Shown: piece after piece, positions 1-11,139 of the stretch | How the letters are laid out: each line of letters opens with the position of its first letter | Position numbering within the stretch: the stretch's first letter is position 1 | Source: Sindora glabra | Lineage: Eukaryota; Streptophyta; Magnoliopsida; Fabales; Fabaceae | Reading direction: 5' to 3' | Length of the DNA stretch: 64,000 nucleotides | Assembly: GCA_020226215.1 (NCBI GenBank) | Contig: CM035235.1 | Location: forward strand, 3,237,151-3,301,150 | Made by a program: the position numbers and the translations under genes | The notes under the pieces: model-generated | Told to the model about the DNA's origin: nothing | Seen by the model: the letters and a program-made list of their open reading frames with translations, nothing else | Databases searched by the model: none

Positions 1-430
1 CGTGATATAGACTTAGCCAATTGCATGCTAGATATCAACTTCCTTAACCATACAGCCTGACAAGTGGCCTCATAATATGCGATAAACTCTGCTTCCATTG
101 TTGAGGTAGCTGTGAGTGTTTGTTTTAACATTTTTCCATGAAACAGCTCCTCCAAACATCATAAAGATGTATCTAGATGTTGATTTACGATCATCTATGT
201 ACAAGGCATAATCAGAATCTGAATAACCAATACTTTCAAGTAAATTAGATTGTTTACAAGTCAACATATGATTCTTGGTACTTTGTGGGTACTTCATGAC
301 CTTCTTGGTGACTTTTCAATAATTCACCCTAGGGTTACTTGATAATCTTCCAAGCACACTAATAGCAAAAAGCTATATTTAACGAGTGCATACATAAGAT
401 TATCAATAGCGGAAGCGTAAGAAATCTTAT
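1..430 (-). pseudogene. Copia RT C-terminus and RNase H fragment
   Basis: Minus-strand translation in shifting frames gives the copia signature series: a SYASAI-NLMYA block (about 380-430), then SVLGRLSSNP (about 330-365), then the RNase H block IGYSDSDYA / DDRKSTS / GGAVSW (about 120-240). After a 1-nt frameshift near 115 the usual TATSTMEAEF segment continues to the window edge. A TGA interrupts the stretch after SSNPRVNY. The RNase H catalytic Asp (SDSD) and Glu (MEAE) are still visible, but the reading frame is broken. The rest of RNase H is outside the window. Confidence 0.85.
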
Positions 431-599
431 CCTATTTGTTCAATCCAATTAGCTTGATACAAACCTAAAATATTACAAGTTCTGTTACGATAGATCTAAA
501 CTTAATGGTTAACCGATCAGGTTCTTCAACATGAGGATCTTTATTTATTTGAACTGAACTATCAATATCATTTCCTCTAGTGATAAGGGAATCTAAATA

Positions 600-810
600 T
601 GTATAGGCAGAATGGTGGCCTTGTTACATAAATTGATAACTCTAAGCATTAAACTCCCACTATCCAAGTCATCCTCAAAATAAAATGTCCAATTAAATTC
701 GATAACCTTGGTACTATAAAAGGGACAAGAAAATCTGCAACCTCTTGATCTAGTCTAATTTCTTTAACTAGGGATTATAGAGTCTCATCTCTACTTTATA
801 ACTCCACATT
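600..810 (-). pseudogene. Copia integrase C-terminal / linker remnant
   Basis: The minus strand reads EMRLYNP-stop-LKKLD near 745-795 and, in another frame, YSTKVIEF...YFEDDLDSGS near 640-700. These match the integrase C-terminal region of TNT1-94-type copia polyproteins, where EVRIYNPQEKKLD and HSTRIVE...FLED are typical. Stops and frame changes show decay. The RT palm expected between here and position 430 is absent, so an internal deletion joins the linker almost directly to the RT C-terminus. Confidence 0.65.
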
Positions 811-1243
811 TAAAGGTTTTAAGATATGAGAATTTAACTTCAACAACACATCTTTCTTTTACCAATCTTTCTAATCTCTATAGGAAAAGGGCCTAAAAAA
901 CAATCCCATAAAATGGAAGATTTCTAACTTATTCTAGGTTATTTATGCCTAATCATAACATTGATGGGAATATCAAAAGATACAACAGGAAAATCTTTCA
1001 AATTCAAAAGATACAGATCATTTTGTAAGGTGGCATCCTAAAATAGTAAATCATAATAAATTTTCTTTGTGAAAAGGAATAACTACAATTATTGAAATAG
1101 AATTGGAAATTAAATTTAAAAAAAATGCATAAATGACATAATTCAAATTAAAAGTATCCAGAAGATAAACATAAAGAAAAATATGATCCTATGTAATTAA
1201 TTTTATTCTACTTCCTACTACTCCCAATACAGTCTCTTCCATC

Positions 1244-2113
1244 TCACTTGGGATCTGCCTGTTTTTGAACCCCTTCTTGCTCACGCTTGTTCTTTAGCTT
1301 ATAACATTGAGACTTTTTGTGTCTAGGGATCTTGCAATAATTGCGCTTGCCTTTAAATTTCTTTTGTTGTCCTTTGCCCTTATCACCACTTTTCTTGAAC
1401 TCAGGCTTTCCAGATATATGTGTCTCTGGTTTCTTTCCTGACTTATTGTATGAGTCCTGAGATAAGTAGTTGATAAAATGTGGTTGTGAATTACTTTTCA
1501 TAGTCTCTTTTTCTTGAGTTACAATAGAAATTATTTGGTCTATTGTCCACTCTCCCTCTTGTGAATTATAGGAGGTTCTCAGGTAATTATATTCAACTGG
1601 CAATGATTGAAGGACTCTGTAGACTAAAGTACTTTCTCCTAAATCAACACTGTATGATCTCAGCTTATTGTAGTAATAAATCATTTTCATAATGTGTTCT
1701 CTAACACCTGAATTTCTATCATAACGAGTGTTATCAAGCATGGAGAGATAGTAGAACTTTTGAGTCTTATCAAGCTTCTTGAATTTTTCACCAACAGCTT
1801 TCATATACTCCATAGCAGTGTCCTTATCTGGGATACTTTCTTTAATTTCCTTCTCAATAGTGAACTTAATCACTGTCAAACAAATCCGGTTCGATTCATA
1901 CCATTGTTTATAATAGGTCTTATCTACAGCATTAGACTGGGGTAAGAGATCAACCGGCTTTGGTTCTCTTAGAGCCAAATCCTCCTTAGAGATTGTCAGG
2001 TACATGTTCAAGGACTCTCTCCATTCATCATAGTTTGTTCCATTAAGAGTCCTCACCACAGATAGTTGTTGAAAGACCGAGACTAATGCAACAGGATTGG
2101 AAAATTATTAATT
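1244..2113 (-). pseudogene. Copia gag polyprotein remnant
   Basis: An open frame of 271 codons (from the Met at 2059) extends upstream without a stop to about 2113. The N-terminus shows LNGTNYDEW, the standard start of the copia gag (UBN2-type) domain. The middle shows the VREHIMKM and ALQ-type helical pattern, with TIDQIISIVTQEKE further on. The C-terminal zinc knuckle (about 1290-1345) is damaged: canonical CX2CX4HX4C is reduced to a YC...RHKKSQC form with the first Cys lost. This retroelement structural protein is the longest open frame in the window and should not be read as a host gene. Confidence 0.75.
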
Positions 2114-3583
2114 ATGTGTGCATAACATAATTACAACACAAGATTCCTAATTAAACAAATTAGTTAAACAACTATCTAACAAAGTGGTATCCAAAATACA
2201 TGTACTATAGATTTGGCTTGTACAAGAGCCTACATAAAAATGTAATCAATATAACCATACCGATAGGGTACAAGAAATATTAAAAACATTATAAATGCTA
2301 CATGCCTATTCTAAGGAGTCTAAACTCTAAAATTACATTAATAATGTCACACCGATAGGGTGTATCCATCATCAATGTAATATGCTCCTAAATATTTTAG
2401 AAGGACAGTATTTTATGAAAAATAATCTTATTATATCCCTAATCTATCATTAGTGTGAAATAAATAACTTTAGGTATCTTTATATATACAAAATTACATA
2501 ATTAAGGACTCAAAATTTAGCTAAGATAGTTATGTCCACAACCAAAGAGAGTGTCTATACACCAAGCCCAAAAAAAAATATGAAGAATGTCTATGAATTT
2601 TCTTTTTCAAATTAAAATTTCATAAATAAAATAAATTTTTATATAGTATAAATCTTTAAAAAATCCAAAATAAATAATTATTGTCCTCAAAAAAATTTTT
2701 GGAAAAATTACAAATAAATAGGAAATTTTATTTTATATAATTAAGCCAAAATTTGGCTCGAAAAACCAAGAGCGTGATACACACGCACCTGCACATGCTT
2801 ATCCTACGTGTGAGCTTAAATTCAACAGGAGTCTAAATATATCTAGCGCGTGACATGACCAGTTCCTTCCAGATTTTGCCGAGATGTTAGGTGCGTGAAC
2901 ATCACGCTCATGAAGTGAGTGGATTCAACACGGGCAGCAGGTTGCTCCCTGACAGATAATGAGCTCACGCACTCTTGTAGCGTGTGGTGCACCCGTACGC
3001 GTGTTGGTGGATCTGGAGCAACTCCAGAACCTTTGTTTATGGCTTTTTTTTTTAAGTTGTAGACTTGGAAAAATATTTATCAAATAATAAATTGAATGGA
3101 ATCCTATTTGATGGCTGTGGATGCGGAGACATCATAAACAACAGACTGGTGCATAATTAAACCACAAAGGACGAAGGACATCAACGTTTGTGCAAAAGAT
3201 TGTTGAACATATATATATCTCCTCTATTTATAAAACTGAGCCGATCTAATTAACTATAATAATTTATCAAGTCAAACAGTAAAATGTGGGTGCAAATTAT
3301 AACAACGTGCCAACCAAGATAATAAAACTTTCCCCTATTCTCTAGATAATCAGAAGGTAGTGAGACAAAATAGCATATAAGTTTCAAGCATTAACTTTAA
3401 AATAAGCCAAAAAAAAATTATTTGTTAGTTGACAAGAAATTGCAAGACAAATTTTTGAAAAATCCAACCTTTAATCCATAATAATCTCTAAATCAAAATT
3501 TAATCCAGCAACAGTATGATATTTCACATCTCTGGTGTATAATAATTAAAATTGCTCATAATCATAAATTCATACATCAACAT
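2114..3583 (-). other. Copia leader region, non-coding
   Basis: No coding potential was found. The region holds two copies of the phrase accgatagggt (near 2260 and 2345), as expected for repeated retroelement leader sequence. At about 2757-3025 there is an unusually GC-rich patch with many CACGC/GCGTG words. The remainder is AT-rich. Confidence 0.4.
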
Positions 3584-3597
3584 AGCTCTAATACCAA
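3584..3597 (-). other. Retroelement primer-binding site
   Basis: The minus strand reads TTGGTATTAGAGCTATG here. It differs by one base from TGGTATCAGAGC, the plant initiator-tRNA-Met complement used by copia elements, and lies directly after an LTR-like terminus ending in CTTCTAACA. Confidence 0.75.
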
Positions 3598-3598
3598 T

Positions 3599-3685
3599 TG
3601 TTAGAAGTATGAATTAAAATCACAAAATATAAAATTAATCATAATAAAACTATGAGCGTATCTAAAGCATAATTTGATGTCATGA
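3599..3685 (-). repeat. Truncated copia 5' LTR remnant
   Basis: The LTR end (minus strand ...CTTCTAACA) abuts the primer-binding site at 3598/3599. Homology to SDR intron 1 begins near 3686, leaving about 87 bp. That is short for a copia LTR, so its outer part has probably been deleted; no clear target-site duplication is visible. Confidence 0.5.
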
Positions 3686-3690
3686 CTAAC

Positions 3691-3779
3691 CCTATGCCTT
3701 TGGTTCCACCGGTCACAAGAGCAGTCATTCCGTTGAGTGACCATCTTTTATCTTCGAGGATGGACTTTGTTTCGGCCAT
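3691..3779 (-). pseudogene. SDR copy A, exon 1 (tropinone-reductase-like)
   Basis: The exon begins at ATG 3779-3777 and encodes MAETKSILEDKRWSLNGM..., with the cofactor glycine motif TGGTKGIG at its end. It is 89 nt, like exon 1 of copies B and C, and ends at a good donor (GG|GTTAGT at 3690-3689). Compared with B and C it has Ser6, Glu9 and Asn16 instead of Phe, Lys and Ser. A copia element begins five bases into intron 1. Exons 2-5 are not in the window; they may lie to the left or be lost. Spliced expression across the element is possible in principle, but a disrupted gene is more likely. Confidence 0.7.
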
Positions 3780-3873
3780 TCTTCTGTTTGCTGCACTTGC
3801 TGGAAATCCTTGCAAGAGAAGAGCCGATTATGGAAATATAAGAAAACAAAATTTTTGGTAATTCACTTTCCTG

Positions 3874-3881
3874 CTTTTATA
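3874..3881 (-). promoter_or_regulatory. TATA box of SDR copy A
   Basis: TATAAAAG on the minus strand, 95 bp upstream of the ATG. It is in the same place and context as in copies B and C, inside a block conserved among the copies. Confidence 0.6.
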
Positions 3882-3972
3882 GCAAAATAGACAAATTTTG
3901 TGTGGCAGACAAATTTCAAATTTTGAGTTGTAATATGTTGAATTTTATGCATACTGTGATATGCATAAATTA

Positions 3973-4370
3973 TAGGGGTATTCTTGAGTACTTATTCTTC
4001 TAGTACTATCAGCTACTCACGACTAAGATGGAAGGGAATGCCTACACATGGATGAGAAAATCAAAATATATAAGTCATTCTCTAATGGAATAAAGAAGAC
4101 AAAGGCGAATCGCAATGCCATGGCCATAGCAGGCTCTGCCATTGACGACGGCTCCTTTCACATCGAGTTTCCTCTTGTGTGGCATTGTGATTCGCCTCCA
4201 TCTTGTTTATTTTCTTAGATAATAATTTATATCTTTTGATTTTCTCATCCGCGTGTAAGCACGAATGACTTATATCTTCTGATTTTCTTATTCAATGTGT
4301 AAGTACTCCCTTCGATCTTAGCCATGAGTAGGTGAGAGTATAAGAAGGATGAGTACTCAAGAAACCCTAT
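3973..4370. mobile_element. Fold-back (MITE-like) element in copy A promoter
   Basis: Two long inverted arms pair almost end to end: about 3975-4120 with 4180-4369, leaving a loop of about 60 bp. Outer ends are GGGGTATTCTTGAGTAC and its complement GTACTCAAGAAACCC; inner arm ends are AGGCGAATCGCAATGCCA and TGGCATTGTGATTCGCCT. Copies B, C and D lack it at the equivalent site, and about 25 bp of the expected sequence next to its right end is missing, so no clean target duplication remains. The superfamily is not certain. Confidence 0.8.
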
Positions 4371-5718
4371 GAAAAGAGACGTGTTTTGGACCCCTCATTC
4401 TCACTTGTAGATATGATCGCCTCATGTATGGGGCAATTTCAGAAATTTGACAATAGTGCATCGGTAAAAACAAATTGCTGTCGATTTTGAAATGCTTTGC
4501 TGTCATATTTTTTTATTTTTAAAATTTAGAATGGTATAATAAATTTAAAAATTATTTGATTAAAATTATTCATTTTCATAAAAGTATAATTAAATAAGTT
4601 TAATTATATAATTTTTAAAAATATTATATTATTATAAATTTTGAAAATTTTAAAATTATTGACGGGTCAAAATCTATTTAAGTATTAAAATATATGGTTA
4701 AAAATAAAAAAATTTATATATTATTTTTATTAATATATAAATTAAAATTATAATGCATATAAATTTGTATGCATTATAATTAAAAAATATCATTTCATTA
4801 CATTACACAATTATTTCAAATTTAATTTCATATTTTTTAATTATTTTATAATCTTTACTTGATCTTTCACAATGTTTATTAAAATAATATATTTTTTAGT
4901 TATTGTAGCTACGTGTAAGATTAAAATTACCCTATTATTAGGATTTCTCATTTTTTATTTAAAATAATAAAAATCCATACAATTAATCTTATTAGATTCT
5001 AATAATTTTTATTATCTTTATTATATTAGGTATTTTAGTTAGTATTTTTTTATGATCATGACGATATAAAGGACCTAAAAGAAATATAATCGAATTCAAT
5101 AAAAAATAATAAAAAAGTAATTAATGTGAATTGCAATTTTTCTATGGGATAAAACTTCAAACTCAATCACTGTTCCTGCCGTGAAATTCACCAGATTCTG
5201 AATGTAAGGGGGACGCCCTTAGGTCTAAACTAAATCCATTGAAAGATGCTGTCAAAATGAGAAAAAATAATTTAGTTGGAAGCGGATCATGCTTTCCTCT
5301 TTTAATAGGATGTAAATCTCACAAAACTCTAAACCTTGATACGTGAGAGATGATAATTTTGAAATATTTTTAAAGGAATCTATGGAGCGATAGTTTATTA
5401 AAATTTAAGTTTCGTATTTACTTTTAGATGTAAAAGTGCGTACTCTTTCGTACGGAAGTTAAATATTTACGTTCAAAAATAAGCGAAATGTAAAGATATG
5501 AAAGTAGCATCTGCAAATTTAAAGCGTATCCTATCCGAGATAAAGCAGCATATTCAATGCTCTCCGCTTCCTGACGTTGCTTTGGTCGTATAATAATTAA
5601 AATATAATAATCACATATTTTATCCTTAAATATTTTTTTTTATCTTTTTTATTCATTCAAATAAGAAAAGAAATTAAGTATTCATTTATTTTATCAATAA
5701 ATATTTTTTATAAAAAAC

Positions 5719-5719
<1 letters not shown>
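4371..5719. other. Distal upstream region of copy A, no gene
   Basis: AT-rich non-coding sequence. The first 150 bp (GTTTTGGACCCCTCATTCTC..., ...CAATTTCAG...) match regions upstream of B (about 28450), C (about 42425) and D (about 58495). The following stretch is closest to that of C. No open frame of note. Confidence 0.6.

Positions 5720-5749
<30 letters not shown>
5720..5749. repeat. (TA)n microsatellite
   Basis: About 15 uninterrupted TA units. Confidence 0.9.
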
Positions 5750-5754
<5 letters not shown>

Positions 5755-7627
5755 AAGGAAGGATATATTATTTATATTGATGATAAAAAAATAATATCTA
5801 AAAATTTAAAAATAAAAAAATGTAAATTTTAATTTTTAATTCTTAAATAAGTTAGCAAATTTATAGTTTGAATCAATCCTAATCTAATCTATTAATTATT
5901 CAAATTATATGAATTAATTTGCTTATAATATGAATTTGTATAATCACAACTAACATTTATATAAAATATTTCATATTTATATCAGATTATTATTAATTTT
6001 TAATGTTATATTTCAAATTAAATTATATATATAAATATTTTAAATAAGTTATCATTTTAATATAAAATTCTAATTGAATTAACTATATATTATATTTTTG
6101 TAAAATTATTTTAAAATTAAAATTAAAATTTATTTATTTAAGTTTTATTATATTGTTATATTAAAATTTAAGAATTATATTTCAAATTAGATATATATAA
6201 ATCAAAATTTGGTTAACATTGTATAGCTCACTTCTAATATGTAGAATGTTAAAAAAAAATTATTTATAAAATTAAATAAATAATTTTAAAATAAATACAA
6301 AAAATTAAATTTCAACACCTCATAACTTTTTCTTTTATTATATATAAATTATTTTTATGTTAACAATAAAAAATTAATAAATACCCATATAAGGCATGAC
6401 TTAAAATATTGGTTAAATTAATTGAAATGATAAATTCAAACCACAGCGTCGTAAATTAGCTATATCATGTTTTTGAGTGGAGTCAGGAATTTTGACTTAG
6501 GGTAGAAGCCGATTATAATTAAATGAAATTTTAATTTGATCTCTAGTAAAAAATTATTTAATTATATTTTTTATAATTTTGATTTAAAATATTATATATT
6601 TTTTAAATTAAATATAAAAATTATGAAACTTTAAATAAAATTATAGAAATTTATTTTTAAAAGCTATAACACAAATTATTCATACTTTTAAAAGTTGGAA
6701 TTTAGAATTTCTTTATTTATTTTTAGTTATTTAACATAATTATCCTTATTATCATAAAAAATGAAAAATACAAGTTAAAAATAAAAAAATTTCAAATTAA
6801 ATTAGAATTGGAATATAGAATTACTATTTTTTTATTTATTTAGTGTAATTATACTTGTTATCATAAAAAAATTAAAAATGAGAAATATAAGTTAAAATTA
6901 AAAAATGAAACTAAAATATTTTTAGAATAAATAAAGACATAAAAGAATGGAAGTAAAATTATCTTTATTACTTTAGTATCAATATTTTCATAAGATGTAA
7001 ATCTGATATACCCACCTCTCCCATGAGAATATTTGGGGGGAAAAGTTAGGTTCTAAAATATTTCAGGGATTGTTACATTATCAGATAAATTTTTTAAAAT
7101 TTTCAACTAAGTATGAGAATGTAACATTCTCATGAAATATTCTTGGAATATGAAAAATATTCTATGAATCAAATGCCTTCTAAGGTAATAGAGTTCTACA
7201 GGACTTGTAAGCAATAATAATAAGAAAATTAAAAAATAAAACTTAAAATTAAGGATTATAGACTTATACATAATTATTAAATAATTTAAAATATTAATAA
7301 ATAAGAAATAAAGGAAAAAATTAAACTTAAATTTTAAAAATTATACATAATCAATAAAATGTTATGATATAGGTCTTAAGTTATATATAATTGATTTAAA
7401 CAATTTGATACTAAAAAATAAATAATTTGTTATATAAACAACAAAATATTATTATTTTTTACTTTAATTATTTCAAGTGAAATTTTAATGTAATTTTAAT
7501 GTAATTTTAATTTTTAAACAATTAAATTATTAAAATGACTAAAATAATTGTGCATATATATGTATGTGTGTATGTATATATATATATTAGAGTATATAGT
7601 AAAATTATGATAATTTTATAATAATAG
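5750..7627. other. AT-rich spacer, no gene seen
   Basis: Low-complexity AT-rich DNA with no coding pattern. The part from about 7200 on (...AATCAATAAAATG at 7349-7361) aligns with 29700-29823 and 44700-44823 in the other spacers. Confidence 0.5.
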
Positions 7628-7691
7628 GATTCCACAAGGTAAGACAAGATTTTATTGTTCCATTCTCACCATTTTATTAAGGGTGAAAAGT

Positions 7692-9283
7692 TATAGAGCT
7701 TATAAGCCAAGAAGGGGTAAATTGGTTTTTAAACAAAATTTTACGAATAAATATAATGATATTTATATATTAAAACCGTGAAGTACTAATAAAAGGTTCT
7801 TAAAAAAATTATGAGTATATGGTTTCAAAAATATGAAAAATTTTAATAATGATTCAAAGTATTTTCTCAAAAGTATTTGAAAAACTCTTTCTTTAATAAA
7901 TGTAATGAAAAACATGAATTTCCTTTTCTCTGAAGTGATGCAACTTTTTCAAAAACACAATAATAGTAAGAGAGAGAAAACATAATACTTGAAATTTTTA
8001 TAGAAATTTGATTGTTCAAAAGGAATATCTTTTGGATCTACTTCTCTCTTCTCAAGTTACTAAGTATCACTTGAGGTATCCACTATTCTTTTAAGTTACA
8101 ACACCTAACTTTACTACATATTCCTTATCTTTACTATGATTTCCATAACTACCTAACTTTATAAGATACTCTGATCTTTACTAGGATTTCCTTAACCACC
8201 TAACTTTATAAGATACATTGATCTTCATTAGGATTTCACAACCACCTAACTTTAGAAAATTATCCCAATCTCAACTAGGATTTCTCAAAAGATACAAGAA
8301 TGATTTTTCTCTTAATCTCTTGAAAAAATTTTACAAGTTTTCACTCATTAACACTCTCTTGAGTAGATATGCAAGGTTTAGCTCTAGAATAAGAAGAAAA
8401 TGAGAATTAAGATTTTTGTAAAGAAAAGCTAGAGTGAATTAGCTCGTTGTAATGTAATGCTTCTATATTTTTCTCATGACTTATCTTCATATGCATATAG
8501 CTCATCTATAGATGAAAACTAACCTAAGCTCCAAGTTGTTCTTGGCTTTAAATTTGAATTTAAGCTCCAAATTTGAATTTAAATTTTTAGCTCCAAACTT
8601 CTTTTTGGCTCCAAGTAATTTAAAATTTAAATAATGGCTCCATAAAGTATTAGCTTGTCTTAGAAGTTTCCTAGGATGTCACATAATTTGAAAATATCAT
8701 GTAGGCACTATATATATCAGAATTAAAATACTTTTTCACCTTTTCTCGATTTTCGGCATAGGATAGCAAGTACATTATTATTTTGTCAAAACTATACTTT
8801 CTTCTAGAAAATTGATCCAACTGGCTTGTACTATTCATCTAACTATGAAATGTTGTCAAGACAACTTATATAATTTAATATTAATTTTAGAATATATTAG
8901 GCTATCAAAATTTGAATTTCCTTCTTATTTTTGTTTTCCCACTCATAAGAAATCAAAAGTTCAAAGTGACTTATAAATATTAATCATTAGATCTTATCAT
9001 CTTCCCTTTGAAAATATTATATTATATTATAGTCAATAGAATTTTTACTTTGTGAGCAAGTTTGGCATTTTCAAAAATAGAAATAAATGGAAAATCATAA
9101 AACATTTTCTTTACATGGAAAATATAATTGGGCTTTTACAAATATGATGGCCCAAAAACATTTGACAAGCATAAACCATGTAATTTTAAACCTAAATGAA
9201 TTGGATAATAATAATATAAGCCCAAATTTCAACTTAAAAATATTAATAAATTTAATTTATTTCCCATTTGTTTCCTCATAAAG
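7692..9283. mobile_element. 1.6-kb insertion of unknown class with short target duplication
   Basis: The insertion interrupts the first copy of a tandem repeat exactly after AAAGTT; AAAGTT recurs just before the repeat resumes with GTCACATGCC. The uninterrupted second copy (GAAAAGTTGTCCCATGCC near 9660) and the C spacer give the empty site. A 5-6 bp duplication fits an LTR-element integrase, but the ends are not TG...CA and I find no coding domain. A phrase near the left end (AAGGGGTAAATTGG) resembles untranslated parts of plant copia elements. It could be a solo LTR or a non-autonomous element. Confidence 0.6.
8103..8290. repeat. Minisatellite, about 48-bp unit, four copies
   Basis: Units begin ACCTAACTTTATAAGATA or close variants and end in ACTAGGATTTCC-type sequence. 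They recur about every 48 bp inside the 1.6-kb insertion. Confidence 0.75.
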
Positions 9284-9998
9284 TTGTCACATGCCTTACC
9301 TTATAAGTTACAAGATTATATCATCTCCAAGTTCCTTCAAGATAATCTCCGTAGAGTATTTTAAATTTGGGACATATTATTATTTTTAAGTAAAAAGTGT
9401 GAAAATATTGAGAACTTTTGATTCAAATAATATTTGATATTCTTATAAGGTCTTGAACTCTTGACTCAAATTCTAATTCTTGTATTTAATGGCTTAATTA
9501 CTTCTCTTATTGTTATAAAAAAAATTAATATGCAGACACGATATTATCCAACTATAAGATAGTTATTCCCTAAGAATGACAAATTTCGGTCAATTTTAGC
9601 ATATTATCCTTTGAAGGGTAAGACAAGATATTATTGTCCCATTCTCACCATTTTATTGAGGGTGAAAAGTTGTCCCATGCCTTACCTTATAAGACAAAAG
9701 ATTACATCATCTCCAAGTTTTATCGTGATAATCTCTATAGAGTATTATAAATTTAGGATATTTTATCATTTTTAGGTAAAAAGTATGAAAATATTGAGAT
9801 TTTTTAATTCAAATAATATTTAATATTATTATAAGGTCTTGAACTCTTAACTTAAATTCCGATTCTTGTATGTAATGGATTAATTACTTCCCTCTTATTG
9901 TTATAAAAAAAATTAATATGCGGACACGATATTATCCAACTAAAGACAGTTATTTCCTGAGAATGACAAATCCTGGTCAACTCCAGCATATTATCCTT

Positions 9999-10931
9999 TG
10001 CGCATTCGCATGTTAAGTTCTGGGTCATTAATTAATTAACCACTCCTCAATGCTAAGACAGTGAAAATTGATTCCCTTCTTCACTTGTCTATTCACTAAT
10101 TTTACCGCTAAGTGCCAAAATTGTATAATGCCGTTGATATTAATTTTTTGCCTTTAATATTGCTTTGCCACGTGCCAAATCATTTAAATTTTATTTGGCA
10201 TGCAAATTTTTTAAAATTAATTTTGTGTCATTTTAATAAAAAAAATTTAATTTATTTATAAATAAATTTTATTGTTTAGCAAGTACATTAAAAACAATTA
10301 TTTCCATTCATTACCACATGAATTATTGTATTTGAAAAGTATTGACAATGTATGGAAATTAATTAAAAAGAAAATTTTGAAATGAAATGAAATCAATTTA
10401 AAAAAAATGATTTGACATGCAACTTTCTAAAATTGATTTCATTTCATTTTAAAAGAAATTGATTTCAATTTATTTATAAATGAATTCTATTGTTTGGTAA
10501 TTTTGTTAAAAATAATGATCTCAATTCATTTGTGAATGAATTTTTTATTTGGAATATATTAAAAATTCATGAAAATTAATTGAAAAGTTAATTTTGATGG
10601 TATCATGGTAAATACTACATTTGAGAGGGGGTAAATATTTTTTATAATATATTTTTTAAGCTAAATAAAATGAATTTTAATGAAATCTTTACAAAATTGG
10701 ATGGATTCCATAAGGATACAAATGTAATTAAAATGAAAATTATAAATAAAATACAATAAAATCTCTTTTTACTTAAAGTCAAATACCATTTAAAAAAAAT
10801 TACTTAGAAATGAAATGAAATGAAATCATGCTTTTGGCTATGCCAAACAAAGGATTATAATACTGTTTTGCAATAATTGTATTTTTTTACTTTTCCCCCA
10901 TGATTTTAATGTTTAGAATTATTTTTTTAAA

Positions 10932-10936
<5 letters not shown>
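9999..10936. other. AT-rich spacer, no gene seen
   Basis: Non-coding sequence that aligns with 46140-47070 (C spacer) and 60340-61015 (D spacer); for example the word GAGAGGGGGT about 10625 and 46760. No gene features. Confidence 0.5.

Positions 10937-11007
<71 letters not shown>
10937..11007. repeat. Compound (CT)n(TA)n microsatellite
   Basis: About 15 CT units followed by about 20 TA units. The equivalent sites in the C spacer (ATTCATTCTATACATATATC, about 47064) and D spacer (ATTCATTCTATATATC, about 61013) have only a few repeats, so the array expanded in this copy. Confidence 0.9.
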
Positions 11008-11009
<2 letters not shown>

Positions 11010-11139
11010 ATAAATGATTTCAATTTATTTGTAAATAATTTTTTTTGAAAATGTATTAAAAAATACAAAATTGAATTAAAAGATGAATTTTTACGGCATG
11101 AGGAAAATAAATATTAGAATAAGGTAAAGGTTTTGATAA

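Larger units (their letters stand above)
1..3685 (-). mobile_element. Degenerate Ty1/copia retrotransposon, truncated by window start
   Basis: Read on the minus strand the order is LTR remnant, primer-binding site, long leader, gag, integrase C-terminal remnant, then reverse transcriptase/RNase H running off the left edge. This is the order of a Ty1/copia element. It sits in intron 1 of SDR copy A: sequence shared with the other SDR copies stops near position 3686, five bases from the exon 1 boundary. Most of the protease, integrase core and RT palm is missing, and what remains carries stops and frameshifts, so the element is dead. The 3' LTR would lie left of the window. Confidence 0.8.
7628..9998. 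repeat. Two-copy tandem repeat (period about 383 bp), first copy interrupted
   Basis: The block that starts GGTAAGACAAGAT and runs through GTGAAAAGTT, CATGCCTTACCTTATAAG, ATGCGGACACGATATTATCC to AGCATATTATCCTTTG appears twice: 7636-7691 continued at 9284-9605, and 9608-9998. The first copy is split by a 1.6-kb insertion. Related blocks occur in the C spacer (44930-46140) and once in the D spacer (about 59940-60330). Confidence 0.75.

Noticed and set aside
1760..1945. Plus-strand 61-codon frame
   Set aside because: Shadow of the copia gag frame on the opposite strand, with no family features.
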